A stretch of 64,000 nt of DNA from Actinopolymorpha alba DSM 45243 (GTDB taxonomy: Bacteria; Actinomycetota; Actinomycetes; Propionibacteriales; Actinopolymorphaceae): the NCBI RefSeq assembly GCF_000373925.1, contig NZ_KB892707.1, positions 372,001 to 436,000 of the forward strand. Direction: 5' to 3'. How positions within the stretch are numbered: position 1 is the stretch's first letter; the number at the start of each line of letters is the position of its first letter. The notes below the pieces were generated by a model, which was not told where the DNA came from, did not search any database, and was given only the letters and a program-made list of their open reading frames with translations. This document shows, piece after piece, positions 25,688 through 35,113 of the stretch. Both the position numbers and the translations under genes were made by a program.

Positions 25688-27574
25688 GTGTCACCCTTGT
25701 CTCAAGATCGTCCGCCCTACGAGCCCGGCCGCCCTGGCTCCCCGCCGCCACACGGGGGTCAGTCCGGGCCTCGCCAGGGTCCAGCCGGCGGCCCGCCTCA
25801 AGGACCGCCACCCGCCGGCCCACGTGGGCCGATGCAGCCAGGTCAGCCGCCCTACGGCGCGCAGGGAGCTCAACCCGGCTACGCCGGATCGCCGTATCCA
25901 GGGCAGGGTCCTGCGCCCAGTGGTCAGCCGGGCGCCGGACAGTTCGGAGGCCCGGGCCAGGGCGGGCCAGGCCAGTTTGGCGGGCCCGCACAGGGTGGTC
26001 CCGGGCAGTTTGGCGGACCGGGTCAGGGCGGTCCGGCCTCCGGAGGCCCCTGGACGCCGGGAGCGTCGGGTCCGCAGGGACCCGGACCCTTTGACCCCGA
26101 GCCGAAGCGCCGGGGCTTCCCACGCTGGGCAATCGTCGCGCTGGCCGCGGTCCTGGTCGTCGTTGTCGGTGGCGGCGCGTGGGCGTTCACGAGTTTGCGC
26201 AGCGGTGGTTCGCAGCCCGATCAGATCCTTCCTGACAACGCGCTGGCCTATATCCGAATCGACCTCAACCCGTCGGCTCAGCAGAAGCTGGCGGTCCTGC
26301 AGTTCGCCCGGAAGTTCCCAGACGCGGCCAAGCGGCTCGGTGAAGGCGACGACCTCCGCAAGTCCCTCTTCGAGGCGATCAAGTCCGAGGATGATGATCT
26401 CAAGGATGTCGACTACTCCACCGACATCGAGCCCTGGCTTGGCGACCGGCTCGGAGTCGCGGTCGTTCCCGGCACCGACGGCAAGGAGACCACGTCCGTC
26501 GCGGCCGTCGAGGTGAAGGACCAGGACAAGGCCAAGGCGGGGATCGAGAAGCTACGCCCCAAGGACGACAAGACCGGGTTCGCCTTCACCGACGGCTACC
26601 TGATCATCGCCGACACCCAGGCGCAGGCCGATGGCTACGCGACCAGCGCCAAGGAGAAGCCGCTCGCCAACAACGAGCAGTTCAAGACCGACATGGGTGC
26701 CCTCGACAAGCAGGGTGTCCTCTCGTTCTGGATCGACGCGGGCAAGCTGGCCGAGCGCACCGGCGCGGACGCGAAGCTCCCGGTCGGAGCTGGCCAGACC
26801 ACCGGTCGAGTGGTCGGCGCGCTGAGCTTCGAGAGCAGCTACGTGGAGTTGTCCGCGCAGGCGATCGGCACGAAGGTTCCCACGCTCGAGAAGTCCGGCA
26901 TCAAGCTCGGGCAGCTGCCCAGCAGCACGGTCGCGGCACTGTCTGTCGCCGGCGCCGGACCTGCCTTCCAGCAGGCCTGGCCCGACGTCCAGAAGGCACT
27001 GCAGGCGACTGGTGGTGCCCAGGTCGAGTCGTTCATGCGCGCCGCCGAGCAGCAGTTCGGGATCAAGCTGCCCGACGACCTGGTGACGCTGCTCGGCGAC
27101 GAGCTGACGCTTGCCGTCGACGAGCGGGGACTCGCGGAGAGCCTCCAGGGGCAGGGCGGATCCAACGGCATGCCGCCGCTGCCGCAGATCGGCCTGCGCT
27201 CTACCACTGACATGGCGAAGGCGAAGGCTCTGCTCCCCAAGCTCGACCAGCTCGTCGCCGCGACAGGGGCGCCGATCCAACTCGGGAAGGCGGAGGGGTC
27301 CGACTCGGTGGCCATCGCGACGGCACAGTCGTACGCCGACGAACTCGTCAAGGGTGGCGGCCTGGGCGGCAGCGAAACGTTCAAGACCGCCGTCCCCGAC
27401 GCCGAGAAGGCACAGGTCGGACTCTTCGTCGATCTCGACAAGCTCGAGAAGTTCTATCTCGAAAAGGCCCCGGCCGATCAGCGCGCCAATCTGCAGCCGC
27501 TCCGAGCCGTTGGTCTGTCCGGCAGCTCCACCGAGGAGGGTGGCACCTTCACCCTGCGGCTGCTCGTCAACTGA
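25688..27574 (+). CDS. DUF3352-domain membrane-anchored protein
   Basis: The 628-residue protein has three parts: a Pro/Gly/Gln-rich, presumably disordered N-terminus (residues 1-140) with collagen-like repeats (GGPGQGGPGQFGG), one membrane helix (WAIVALAAVLVVVVGGGAW), and a large extracytoplasmic region starting PDQILPDNALAYIRIDLNPS that fits the actinobacterial DUF3352 family. That region has repeated alpha/beta segments and no recognised catalytic motif. The topology suggests a cell-surface role; the function is unknown. The start is uncertain: GTG 25688 is used here, but TTG 25697, eight bases after GGGGG, is equally possible. Confidence 0.8.
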   Translation: MSPLSQDRPPYEPGRPGSPPPHGGQSGPRQGPAGGPPQGPPPAGPRGPMQPGQPPYGAQGAQPGYAGSPYPGQGPAPSGQPGAGQFGGPGQGGPGQFGGPAQGGPGQFGGPGQGGPASGGPWTPGASGPQGPGPFDPEPKRRGFPRWAIVALAAVLVVVVGGGAWAFTSLRSGGSQPDQILPDNALAYIRIDLNPSAQQKLAVLQFARKFPDAAKRLGEGDDLRKSLFEAIKSEDDDLKDVDYSTDIEPWLGDRLGVAVVPGTDGKETTSVAAVEVKDQDKAKAGIEKLRPKDDKTGFAFTDGYLIIADTQAQADGYATSAKEKPLANNEQFKTDMGALDKQGVLSFWIDAGKLAERTGADAKLPVGAGQTTGRVVGALSFESSYVELSAQAIGTKVPTLEKSGIKLGQLPSSTVAALSVAGAGPAFQQAWPDVQKALQATGGAQVESFMRAAEQQFGIKLPDDLVTLLGDELTLAVDERGLAESLQGQGGSNGMPPLPQIGLRSTTDMAKAKALLPKLDQLVAATGAPIQLGKAEGSDSVAIATAQSYADELVKGGGLGGSETFKTAVPDAEKAQVGLFVDLDKLEKFYLEKAPADQRANLQPLRAVGLSGSSTEEGGTFTLRLLVN

Positions 27575-27631
27575 GCAACCTAGAGTCGGGCCGGCTGCTG
27601 CTGCGGCTTGTCCTCGACTGCGACCAAGATC

Positions 27632-27671
27632 GTGAAGACTGCGGGGTGCCCTAGGCCCCCGCAGTCTTCAC
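27632..27671. terminator. Bidirectional terminator between the DUF3352 gene and ybaK
   Basis: A perfect 15-bp stem (GTGAAGACTGCGGGG at 27632-27646 with its complement at 27657-27671) and 10-base loop stand between two convergent genes (ends 27574 and 27751). The right arm is followed by GTTCTACTC, weakly T-rich. Confidence 0.8.
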
Positions 27672-27750
27672 GTTCTACTCAGAGATCGCGGGGAGCCCGC
27701 GCCGGGCGGCGCCAGTCGCATACCGGCTCAGCCCTTAACCGCGCGACCTC

Positions 27751-28254
27751 TTATGACGTAGAAATCTTGGCCACCACGGCGTCGCAGAGGGCCACCAGGT
27801 CTGCGGGGGCCAGCTCCACCTGCAGTCCACGCCGCCCGGCCGACACATACACGCTGGCGAGGGTCTGGGCGCTGTCGTCGATGACGGTCCGCAGGCGGCG
27901 GCGCTGAGCGAGCGGGCTGATCCCTCCCACGACGTATCCCGTGGCCCGCTCGGCGGCGGCCGGGTCCGCCATCTGGGCGCGCTTGCTCCCGAGCGCGGCG
28001 GCAAACGCCTTGAGGTCGAGCGTCGAACTCACCGGCACCACCGCGACGGCGAGTTGACCGTCGACCTCGGCGAGCAGCGTCTTGAAGATCCTCTCGGGTG
28101 CGATGCCAAGGGCCTCGGCTGCTTCGACGCCATAGCCGCGGCCCGCCCCGCCCGCTCCACTGTCGTGGTCGTAGGGATGCAAGGTGTGGTTGACGCTCGC
28201 ACGCTGGAGGGCGACCACGGCCGGTGTGCCCTGCGGAGCTCGCTTCTTCGCCAT
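27751..28254 (-). CDS. ybaK: YbaK/EbsC-family Cys-tRNA(Pro) deacylase
   Basis: YbaK proteins hydrolyse mischarged Cys-tRNA(Pro) in trans. The 167-residue product is of normal length and shows AVVALQRASVNHTLHPYDHD, the region around IFKTLLAEVDGQLAVAVVPV, AFAAALGSKRAQMADP with the family lysine, and GYVVGGISPLAQRRRLRTVID, the GxxSPxG-like segment. ATG 28254 has GAGGA about nine bases upstream. It is single and convergent with the DUF3352 gene. Confidence 0.9.
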   Translation of the reverse strand: MAKKRAPQGTPAVVALQRASVNHTLHPYDHDSGAGGAGRGYGVEAAEALGIAPERIFKTLLAEVDGQLAVAVVPVSSTLDLKAFAAALGSKRAQMADPAAAERATGYVVGGISPLAQRRRLRTVIDDSAQTLASVYVSAGRRGLQVELAPADLVALCDAVVAKISTS

Positions 28255-28618
28255 CTGTCGCTTCCTCGCCGCCGGAGCAACACAGCCGGGCTGGAGATGT
28301 CCGCTCGCTGCTTGCGCCAGACGAACTGACGTACGTCGACTGAACCTTCCTGATCCTCTCAGGGATCGAGGTACGCCCGGCGGGTGAGGCTTGCTCTGTC
28401 CAAGCTCGCCTGCCCGAAGGCATGTTCATGATCATTGGCAGCTCTACCGCTTCTGATGAGCCGGCGGGAAGTCGACTTGGGGAGCTGGGCGTCCACGCGA
28501 GGTTCGACGCGAAGCGTCTGCAGGTCTGCCCGCGATATGGGACAGGGCCCCTTGAGCTTGAGGGTTATTCAAAAGGCCCTCGCACCGCGCCAGACCGCGC
28601 GGCATCGTGGCCCCTCCA

Positions 28619-28682
28619 AGATCATTTCGGGGAAGTGGCCCACCTTTCGCGCGGAGCGTGGGCCACTTCTCCGAAATGATCT
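28619..28682. repeat. Palindromic repeat, family A, copy 1
   Basis: Arms of 25 bp (28619-28643 and 28658-28682, beginning AGATCATTTCGGGGAAGTGG) with one mismatch surround a 14-base loop with CGCGCGGA. The same arms and loop core recur at 29030-29109, and the outer ATCATTTCGGGG also at 51788-51885. Confidence 0.85.
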
Positions 28683-28734
28683 CGAGTGGAGCGCGGGCTG
28701 TCTGGATGTTGAGACATGAGGCTGCGCCTTCGAG

Positions 28735-28781
28735 GATCGTGAAGGATTTTGGTCATATAACGACGACAATCCTTCACGATC
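28735..28781. repeat. Inverted repeat, 14 bp
   Basis: A perfect 14-bp inverted repeat (GATCGTGAAGGATT at 28735-28748, complement at 28768-28781) with a 19-base loop. It stands between palindromes of family A and B, with no adjacent gene end that would explain it as a simple terminator. Confidence 0.8.
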
Positions 28782-28914
28782 ATGGTCCGCCGCTCCGGCG
28801 GAGTTGATCAACGGTCCCGGTTCCGGTTGCTCGCCGCTGGCGGCGGCCGAATCGCCCACCGTTCCGACGATCCGGAATAGCCGTGCCGCAGCCGTGAGGT
28901 TTTACCTCCTTGCC

Positions 28915-28964
28915 GGGTTGTCATAGGTATCTCGGCTAAGAGACCGAGATACCTATGACGACCC
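28915..28964. repeat. Palindromic repeat, family B, copy 1
   Basis: Arms of 21 bp (28915-28935 and 28944-28964) with one mismatch and an 8-base loop CTAAGAGA. The core CTCGG-CTAAGAGA-CCGAG is nearly identical to the hairpin at 47117-47159, and the outer GTCATAGGTATCTCGG resembles GTCAGAGGTTTCTCGG there. Confidence 0.85.
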
Positions 28965-29029
28965 AGGTGGCTTATTCAAAACCTCTGGCGTCGGAGAGGT
29001 TGCTGGATCTGATTGAGCGGGAACCGGAC

Positions 29030-29109
29030 CATGATCAAGATCATTTCGGGGAAGTGGCCCACGCTCAGCGCGGAACGTGGGCCACTACCCCGAAATGATC
29101 TTGGTCATG
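29030..29109. repeat. Palindromic repeat, family A, copy 2
   Basis: Arms of 34 bp (29030-29063 and 29076-29109) with two mismatches and a 12-base loop. The inner 25 bp match copy 1 (28619-28682) almost base for base, including the loop core GCGCGG. Confidence 0.85.
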
Positions 29110-29474
29110 CTTCCGTCAAGTCGCCTCCCGCTGCTTTCACGATGCCGCGACCTGTCGGCGTAAACGGGTTTTGAATGAGGCTCCGGGGTTGCCCTGACTT
29201 TCTCGGCATCCGAAACGGTTGGGTGTAGGCCATTTGAGACGGGCTCGACCTGACGCGGCAGGTCCTCACGAAGCATGCTCAATGTGCCCTGCATGGTGAC
29301 AACTTGCCGCGTGACGTCCCGGCTCGCGTACACCTAACGGCCCGGATGCTGAGATGACCGGCACCTGCGACCACTCGGTCGTCGTGGGGTGACGTCGCCT
29401 CGTGACGCCTCACGCTTCGCAGTGTCAGGGCACCCGAGGCGCGGCCTGGATGCGCCGCGGTCGCCGGTCGCTCC

Positions 29475-29480
29475 TAGACT
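29475..29480 (+). promoter_or_regulatory. Putative hisD promoter -10 (TAGACT), leaderless
   Basis: TAGACT ends seven bases before GTG 29488, and no Shine-Dalgarno sequence lies between. This is the arrangement of leaderless actinobacterial transcripts. Confidence 0.55.
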
Positions 29481-29487
29481 CGGTGGC

Positions 29488-30813
29488 GTGATCCGCCGAA
29501 TCGACCTGCGGGGACGCCTCGCCAGCGGTGAGGTTCCCGACTATCGCGCTCTTGTCCCGCGTGCCGCGCTCGACGTCGAGGCCGCCCTCGACGCCGTACG
29601 CCCGACCCTCGAGGACGTGCGCCATCGCGGGGTCGAGGCGTTACGCGAGTACGCCGCCCGGTGGGACGGTGTGGAGCTCACGGATGTGCGGGTGCCGCAA
29701 GAGGCGCTCGCGGACGCGCTCCGGCAGCTGGATCCACAGGTGCGGGTGGCGTTCGAGGAGTCGATCCGGCGCCTCCGTGCCGTGAGCGAGGCCGAACGCG
29801 AGTCCGACGTCGTGGCCGAGGTGGTGCCCGGCGGTCGGGTCACCCAGCGGTTGATCCCTTATGAACGGGTTGGCGTCTACATCCCGGGCGGTGTCACACC
29901 GCTCGCCTCGAGTGTGGTCATGGACGTCGTTCCCGCCCAGGTCGCGGGCGTCGAGTCCATCGCGCTCGCGTCCTCACCGCAGAAGGAGCACGGCGGCCTT
30001 CCCCACCCCACCGTCCTGGCGGTGTGCGCGCTGCTCGGGGTGGAGGAGGTCTACGCCGTCGGCGGGGCGGGCGCGATCGCGATGTTCGCCTACGGTGCCG
30101 GCGAGTGCCGCCCGGTGGATTTCATCGCGGGCCCCGGACGAATCACCACGGTCGCGGCGAAGCGGCTGGTCAAGGGCATCGTCGGCATCGACGCCGAGGC
30201 GGGTCCCACCGAGATCGCGGTCCTGGCCGATGACACCGCCGATCCGGCGTACGTCGCGGCCGACCTGATCAGCCAGGCCGAGCACGATCCGATGGCGGCG
30301 AGCGTGCTCGTCACCCCAAGCGTGGAGTTGGCCGCGGCGGTCGAACGCGAGCTGGAGGCGCAGGTCCCGGCGACCAAGCACACGCAGCGGATCAGCGAGG
30401 CGCTCGCTGGCGAGCAGTCGGGCATCGTCCTGGTCGACGACCTTGACCAGGGGCTCGCGGTGGTCAACGCCTACGCGGCTGAGCACCTGGAGATCCACAC
30501 GGTCGACGCCCAGCGCTGGGCTGCCCGGGTCCGCAACGCGGGCGCGATCTTCATCGGCCCGTGGGCGCCAGTGTCGCTCGGTGACTACTGCGCGGGCTCC
30601 AACCACGTCCTCCCGACGGGTGGTTGTGCCTGCCATTCCTCCGGTTTGTCCGTACGCAGCTACCTCAAGGCCGTCCACGTCATCGACTACGACCAGCAGG
30701 CGCTTCGCGACGTGGCGGAGCATGTCGTCGCGCTGGCGGATGCCGAAGACCTGCCCGCCCACGGCGCGGCGGTGCGGGCGCGGTTCGACGACCGGCCCGG
30801 CGGGTATGCCTGA
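29488..30813 (+). CDS. hisD: Histidinol dehydrogenase
   Basis: HisD oxidises L-histidinol to L-histidine in two NAD-dependent steps. The 441-residue protein has [50 protein letters not shown], the zinc/catalytic region [23 protein letters not shown] with catalytic His, and [23 protein letters not shown] 29488 is chosen because the -10-like TAGACT leaves no room for an upstream start. It is the first gene of the his operon. Confidence 0.96.
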   Translation: MIRRIDLRGRLASGEVPDYRALVPRAALDVEAALDAVRPTLEDVRHRGVEALREYAARWDGVELTDVRVPQEALADALRQLDPQVRVAFEESIRRLRAVSEAERESDVVAEVVPGGRVTQRLIPYERVGVYIPGGVTPLASSVVMDVVPAQVAGVESIALASSPQKEHGGLPHPTVLAVCALLGVEEVYAVGGAGAIAMFAYGAGECRPVDFIAGPGRITTVAAKRLVKGIVGIDAEAGPTEIAVLADDTADPAYVAADLISQAEHDPMAASVLVTPSVELAAAVERELEAQVPATKHTQRISEALAGEQSGIVLVDDLDQGLAVVNAYAAEHLEIHTVDAQRWAARVRNAGAIFIGPWAPVSLGDYCAGSNHVLPTGGCACHSSGLSVRSYLKAVHVIDYDQQALRDVAEHVVALADAEDLPAHGAAVRARFDDRPGGYA

Positions 30814-30951
30814 CTGCCCGCGAACCCCCGGGTTCGACGAGGGTAGTGGGCGGAGGATCCGCGCGGCAGCGGGGGAGGCCCTCATGGGTGAGGGCCGCAA
30901 GCCGGCACAGCGCAGGCTCCGCGTGAGCCGACCGAACGGAGCGAACCTTTC
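30814..30951 (+). other. 138-base spacer with hairpins inside the his operon
   Basis: Two short perfect hairpins lie between hisD and the next gene: GGCCCTC-ATGGGT-GAGGGCC (30877-30896) and GGCTC-CGCGT-GAGCC (30915-30929), followed by CCG-ACCGAA-CGG and then GGAG (30938-30941), 10 bases before ATG 30952. It might be an intra-operon attenuator or leader; I could not match it to a known riboswitch. Confidence 0.35.
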
Positions 30952-31767
30952 ATGACCACACCGATCAACGACTCCGACCAACCGCAGGACCCCGCCGCTG
31001 CCAACGGGGTCCTGCGCGACCTTGCCCTGGCCGCCGCGCAGGCGGGGTCGCACGCGATCCTGCGCGAACTCCGTGGGGGTGCCCTGCGGGTCGAGACCAA
31101 GGCGCATCCCGCGGACTTCGTGACCACCGCCGACAAGGCGGCGGAGACCGCGATCCTGCGGTTGGTCGCGGCGACCCGACCCCGCGACGCCGTACTCGCA
31201 GAGGAGTCGGGCGTGCACGCCGGCGACAGCGGCGTCCGGTGGCTGGTTGACCCATTGGACGGAACGATGAACTTCGTTCACGGCCGCCGGGACTACGCGG
31301 TTTCGGTCGGTGTGGAGCTGCACGGGCGGATCGTCGCCGGTGCGATCGTCCGCCCCTCCGACGGCGAGTGGGCGGCCGCCGGTGGATCGGAGGCCATCGC
31401 CCGTGACTCGACCCCGAAGGTCTCGGCCGCGGTGGATCTGGCCGACTCTCTCGTGGGCATCGGGCTCCCGAGCGTGCTCGACCACAAGGTCCGGGTGCAC
31501 GCGTTCCTCGGCGACCTGATGCACCAGGCACGCGATTATCGCCGGACCGGTTCGTCGGCATGCGAGCTCCTGTCGGTCGCGCTCGGTGTCCAGGAGGGTT
31601 ACCTGGGGTTCGGCGTCAACCTGTGGGACGTCGCCGCCGGCATCGCCCTCGTGGAGGCGGCAGGCGGCGCCTGCCAGTGGGTGACGACCGAGACCGGGAT
31701 CAGCGTCCTGGTCGCCGGCACCCCGCCGGTCACGGAGGCCCTTGTCGGAATGGTCAAGGTGATCTGA
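30952..31767 (+). CDS. hisN: Inositol-monophosphatase-family protein, probable histidinol-phosphate phosphatase
   Basis: The 271-residue product belongs to the Mg-dependent inositol monophosphatase family: FVTTADKAAE, LAEESG, WLVDPLDGTMNFVHG (metal-binding Asp residues) and the C-terminal LWDVAAGIALVEAAGG. Family members in actinobacteria act as histidinol-phosphate phosphatase (HisN). Its place between hisD and hisC, with its stop overlapping the hisC start, supports that role here; the family alone would not. ATG 30952 follows GGAG by 10 bases. Confidence 0.85.
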   Translation: MTTPINDSDQPQDPAAANGVLRDLALAAAQAGSHAILRELRGGALRVETKAHPADFVTTADKAAETAILRLVAATRPRDAVLAEESGVHAGDSGVRWLVDPLDGTMNFVHGRRDYAVSVGVELHGRIVAGAIVRPSDGEWAAAGGSEAIARDSTPKVSAAVDLADSLVGIGLPSVLDHKVRVHAFLGDLMHQARDYRRTGSSACELLSVALGVQEGYLGFGVNLWDVAAGIALVEAAGGACQWVTTETGISVLVAGTPPVTEALVGMVKVI

Positions 31768-32849
31768 TGGGTCAGACTCTCGACGATCTGCCGCTGCGGG
31801 ACGACCTGCGAGGCGAGGTGCCGTACGGCGCGCCGCAGCTTGACGTACCCGTGCTGCTGAACGTCAACGAGAACCCCTTCCCGCCGTCGGAGGACGTCAT
31901 CGCCGACATCGCGGCCTCGGTCGCCGAGGCGGCCCGGGGGCTCAACCGCTATCCCGACCGGGAGGCGCTGGGGCTCCGCGCCGATCTCGCGAGCTACCTC
32001 GGTCACGCACTCACCTCCGCGCAGGTGTGGGCCGCCAACGGGTCCAATGAGGTAATGCTGCAGATCCTGCAGGCGTTCGGCGGTCCCGGCCGGCTGGCGC
32101 TGTCGTTCGCGCCGACGTACTCCATGTATCCGGAGTACGCCCGGGACAGCTGCACGACCTGGGTGGTCGGGCGGCGGGCCGAAGACTTCACGCTCGACCG
32201 CGAGCACGCGCTGGAGCTGATCCGTTCGCACCAGCCGTCGGTGGTCCTGCTCGCCTCACCCAACAACCCGACGGGCACCGCGTTGCCGCTCGATGTCGTG
32301 GAGTCGATCTGCGACGTGGCGCCCGGTGTGGTGGTGGTCGACGAGGCGTACGCGGAGTTCCGCCGCTCGGGCACGCCGAGCGCGCTCACCCTGCTGCCGC
32401 GGTACCCACGGCTGATCGTGACCCGCACGATGTCGAAGGCGTTCGCGTTCGCGGGTGGCCGGCTCGGCTATCTCGCGGCGGACGCGGCGATCGTGGACGC
32501 TCTGCGCATCGTGCGGCTGCCGTACCACCTGTCGGCCCTCACGCAGGCGGTTGCCCGCGCGGCGCTCCGGCACGCCGATGGGCTCCTCGCACGAGTCGAC
32601 GAGCTGCGGCGTCGCCGGGACGAGACGGTCGCGTGGCTCCGGGAGTGCGGGCTGCGGGTGGCTGACACCGATGCGAACTTCGCGTTGTTCGGTACGTTCG
32701 ACGACCGGCACGTGGTGTGGCAGGGGCTGCTGGACCGTGGGGTGCTGATCCGCGAGACCGGGCCGGATGGCTGGCTGCGGGTGTCGATCGGGTCGGCGGA
32801 GGAGATGGCGGCGTTCCGTAACGCCCTGCAGGAGGTGCTGGCACTGTGA
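31767..32849 (+). CDS. hisC: Histidinol-phosphate aminotransferase
   Basis: HisC converts imidazole-acetol phosphate and glutamate to histidinol phosphate with PLP. The 360-residue product has the N-terminal [63 protein letters not shown] and the PLP-lysine motif [19 protein letters not shown] 31767 overlaps the hisN stop (TGATG). The frame is open upstream inside hisN without homology. The stop overlaps hisB by GTGA. Confidence 0.96.
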   Translation: MGQTLDDLPLRDDLRGEVPYGAPQLDVPVLLNVNENPFPPSEDVIADIAASVAEAARGLNRYPDREALGLRADLASYLGHALTSAQVWAANGSNEVMLQILQAFGGPGRLALSFAPTYSMYPEYARDSCTTWVVGRRAEDFTLDREHALELIRSHQPSVVLLASPNNPTGTALPLDVVESICDVAPGVVVVDEAYAEFRRSGTPSALTLLPRYPRLIVTRTMSKAFAFAGGRLGYLAADAAIVDALRIVRLPYHLSALTQAVARAALRHADGLLARVDELRRRRDETVAWLRECGLRVADTDANFALFGTFDDRHVVWQGLLDRGVLIRETGPDGWLRVSIGSAEEMAAFRNALQEVLAL

Positions 32850-33475
32850 CTGACCGGACGGATGCTGGGGTTCGCCGGACCCGAACGGCCCGGATCGAGC
32901 GGGAGACCAAGGAGAGCAAGGTCATCGTCGAGCTGGACCTCGACGGAAGCGGACGGGTCGACGTCTCGACCGGCGTACCCTTCTACGACCACATGCTCGA
33001 CCAGCTCGGCCGGCACGGGTTGTTCGACCTCACGGTCCGGGCGCAAGGCGACGTTGACGTTGATGTGCACCACACGGTCGAGGACACCGCGATCGTTCTG
33101 GGCCAGGCGTTCCGGCAGGCGTTGGGTGACAAGCGGGGCATCCGGCGGTTCGCCGACGCGACGGTGCCGCTGGACGAATCCCTCGTGCAGGTGGTGGTCG
33201 ACGTCGCCGGGCGGCCGTACTGCGTGCACACCGGAGAGCCGGAAGGGCAGGCGTACGCCATGATCGGCGGGCACTACACCGGCTCACTGACCCGGCACGT
33301 GCTGGAGACGCTGGCGTTCCACGCGGCGATCTGCCTGCATGTCCGGGTGCTCGCGGGCCGCGACCCGCACCACATCGTCGAGGCGCAGTTCAAGGCGCTG
33401 GCCCGGGCCTTGCGGGACGCCGTGGCGCTGGACGTCCGCGAGACCGGCGTTCCGAGTACCAAGGGGGCGCTGTAG
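32846..33475 (+). CDS. hisB: Imidazoleglycerol-phosphate dehydratase
   Basis: HisB dehydrates imidazole glycerol phosphate to imidazole-acetol phosphate. The 209-residue monofunctional enzyme shows the duplicated metal-binding His motifs [18 protein letters not shown] and [19 protein letters not shown], plus [17 protein letters not shown] and [21 protein letters not shown]. Its GTG overlaps the hisC stop. Its TAG stop overlaps by one base the GTG start of a 49-codon membrane protein gene. Confidence 0.97.
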   Translation: MTDRTDAGVRRTRTARIERETKESKVIVELDLDGSGRVDVSTGVPFYDHMLDQLGRHGLFDLTVRAQGDVDVDVHHTVEDTAIVLGQAFRQALGDKRGIRRFADATVPLDESLVQVVVDVAGRPYCVHTGEPEGQAYAMIGGHYTGSLTRHVLETLAFHAAICLHVRVLAGRDPHHIVEAQFKALARALRDAVALDVRETGVPSTKGAL

Positions 33476-33624
33476 TGACGTACGTCTATTTCGCGCTGGC
33501 GGGGTTGCTCGTGGGTGGCGTGATCGCGACCAGGCAACAGAAGCGGCCGATCTGGGTGTCGTTGATCTTCGCCGTACTAGCCGCGATCTTCCTGTGGTTC
33601 GGGCTGCAGGAGGCGAAGCCTTGA
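33475..33624 (+). CDS. 49-aa two-helix membrane protein in the his operon
   Basis: This short reading frame starts with GTG overlapping the last base of the hisB TAG stop and ends 16 bases before hisH. It encodes 49 residues with two hydrophobic segments (YVYFALAGLLVGGVIA and WVSLIFAVLAAIFLWFGL) separated by a basic turn RQQKRPI, a typical helical-hairpin membrane protein. The tight coupling and absence of other use for the gap argue that it is real. Small membrane-protein genes at this spot occur, as far as I recall, in other actinobacterial his operons. No function is known to me. Confidence 0.7.
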   Translation: MTYVYFALAGLLVGGVIATRQQKRPIWVSLIFAVLAAIFLWFGLQEAKP

Positions 33625-33640
33625 GGGGATGGAGTAAGGC

Positions 33641-34279
33641 ATGAGCGGGGCGAGGGTGGTTGTCCTCGACTATGGGTCGGGCAACCTGCGGTCCGCCGAG
33701 CGCGCGCTGGCCCGCGTGGGTGCTGACGTCGAGGTGACCGCCGACTACGAGGCGGCGTTCGAGGCGGACGGGCTCGTGGTGCCGGGCGTGGGTGCGTTCG
33801 CCGCGTGCATGGCTGGGCTGCGTGGGGTGTCGGGTCACCAGTTGATCGGGCGGCGGCTGGCCGGCGGTCGGCCCGTGCTGGGCATCTGCGTCGGGATGCA
33901 GATCCTGTTCGAACGCGGGGTGGAGCACGGTGTCGAGACCGAGGGGTGCGGTGAATGGCCGGGGACGGTCGAGCGGTTGAAGGCGCCGATCGTCCCGCAC
34001 ATGGGATGGAACCTCGTGGAGGTCCCGGAGGGCTCGAAGCTGTTCGCCGGTGTGGAGGACCAGCGCTTCTACTTCGTCCACTCCTACGCCGTGCGCGACT
34101 GGGAGCTGCACGCGACCGGGAAGTTCCGCCAGCCCATCGTGACCTGGACGCCGTACGACGGTGATCGGTTCGTGTCGGCGGTCGAGAACGGCCCGCTCTG
34201 GGCGACGCAGTTCCACCCCGAGAAGTCTGGCGACGCGGGTGCGCAGATCCTCGCCAACTGGGTCGCGACGCTCCGCTGA
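33641..34279 (+). CDS. hisH: Imidazole glycerol phosphate synthase, glutaminase subunit
   Basis: HisH hydrolyses glutamine and channels ammonia to HisF. The 212-residue class I glutamine amidotransferase has [17 protein letters not shown], the nucleophile elbow [12 protein letters not shown] (Cys) and the His/Glu partners in [15 protein letters not shown] 33641 follows GGAG nine bases upstream. Its partner hisF is not adjacent but 14 kb downstream (48584). Confidence 0.96.
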   Translation: MSGARVVVLDYGSGNLRSAERALARVGADVEVTADYEAAFEADGLVVPGVGAFAACMAGLRGVSGHQLIGRRLAGGRPVLGICVGMQILFERGVEHGVETEGCGEWPGTVERLKAPIVPHMGWNLVEVPEGSKLFAGVEDQRFYFVHSYAVRDWELHATGKFRQPIVTWTPYDGDRFVSAVENGPLWATQFHPEKSGDAGAQILANWVATLR

Positions 34280-34338
34280 TCATCTCGCCGGGGTGCCCGG
34301 CTCGGGGAGCCTGGTCGGAGTGAGCCCGGAGTCGCCGG

Positions 34339-34344
34339 TAGCCT
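34339..34344 (+). promoter_or_regulatory. Putative priA promoter -10 (TAGCCT), leaderless
   Basis: TAGCCT ends seven bases before ATG 34352 in the 72-base hisH-priA gap, without a Shine-Dalgarno sequence. It matches the layout before hisD and hisF. Confidence 0.5.
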
Positions 34345-34351
34345 CACGGCC

Positions 34352-35089
34352 ATGAGTAACGCGAGTGGCCAGAAGCTTGTCCTCCTCCCCGCCGTGGACA
34401 TCGTCGGTGGTCAGGCGGTCCAGCTGGTGCAGGGGCGGGATGGTTCGGGTGGGCAGTACGGCAGCCCGCTGGAGGCGGCCCTGGCCTGGCAGCGTGCGGG
34501 CGCCGAGTGGATCCATCTCGTCGATCTCGACGCCGCGTTCGGTCGTGGCGACAACCGCGCCCTACTCGCTGAGATCATTGGGCAACTCGATGTCAAGGTC
34601 GAGTTGTCAGGCGGCCTGCGTGACGATGACGCGCTGCGCTGGGCGATGAGCACCGGCTGCGCCCGGGTCAACCTCGGCACGGCGGCCCTGGAGAACCCCG
34701 AATGGTGCGCGAAGGCGATCGCTGCGTACGCCGATCGGGTGGCGGTCGGGCTGGACGTGCGGGGGCGGACGCTGGCCGCGCGCGGCTGGACCCGGGAGGG
34801 CGGGGACCTCTACGAAACGCTTGCCCGTCTCGACGCGGAAGGCTGCGCGAGATACGTCGTGACCGACGTGAACAAGGACGGCATGCTCCAGGGCCCGAAC
34901 GTCGAGCTGCTGCGTTCGGTGTGCGCCGCGACCGACCGGCCGGTCATCGCGTCGGGAGGCGTGTCGAGTCTGGACGACCTGCGGGCGATCGCGGAGATGG
35001 TGCAAGTCGGTGTCGAGGGGGCGATCGTCGGGACCGCGTTGTACTCCGGGGCCTTCACGCTCGAAGAGGCCCTCGCGGCGGTCAGCTGA
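34352..35089 (+). CDS. priA: Phosphoribosyl isomerase A (PriA/HisA)
   Basis: PriA is the (beta-alpha)8 isomerase that serves histidine synthesis (ProFAR isomerisation) and, in actinobacteria that lack trpF, also tryptophan synthesis. The 245-residue protein has [18 protein letters not shown] with the N-terminal catalytic Asp, [32 protein letters not shown] with the second Asp, and the phosphate-binding [13 protein letters not shown] and [13 protein letters not shown]. The dual role is inferred from lineage; the window has no trpF to check. ATG 34352 is probably leaderless. Confidence 0.93.
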   Translation: MSNASGQKLVLLPAVDIVGGQAVQLVQGRDGSGGQYGSPLEAALAWQRAGAEWIHLVDLDAAFGRGDNRALLAEIIGQLDVKVELSGGLRDDDALRWAMSTGCARVNLGTAALENPEWCAKAIAAYADRVAVGLDVRGRTLAARGWTREGGDLYETLARLDAEGCARYVVTDVNKDGMLQGPNVELLRSVCAATDRPVIASGGVSSLDDLRAIAEMVQVGVEGAIVGTALYSGAFTLEEALAAVS

Positions 35090-35113
35090 GGAAGGGCCTC
35101 GCGGCGCCGGGCT

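Larger units (their letters stand above)
28255..29487. other. 1.2-kb gene-free region rich in long palindromes
   Basis: No convincing coding sequence is present on either strand. The region holds four long inverted repeats (28619-28682, 28735-28781, 28915-28964, 29030-29109), two of which are copies of each other. A short motif TTATTCAAAA occurs at 28565 and 28973, and its reverse-complement relative GGTTTTGAATGAGG at 29166. The last part carries the likely hisD promoter. The stretch may be a landing site for small palindromic mobile repeats or a decayed gene. Confidence 0.7.

Noticed and set aside
28422-28719. Short plus-strand frames (85 and 94 codons) in the gene-free region
   Set aside because: They overlap each other and a palindrome, and lack a codon bias like neighbouring genes.
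29085-29333. 82-codon minus-strand frame in the gene-free region
   Set aside because: It begins in a palindrome, has no ribosome-binding site and shows no recognisable domain.
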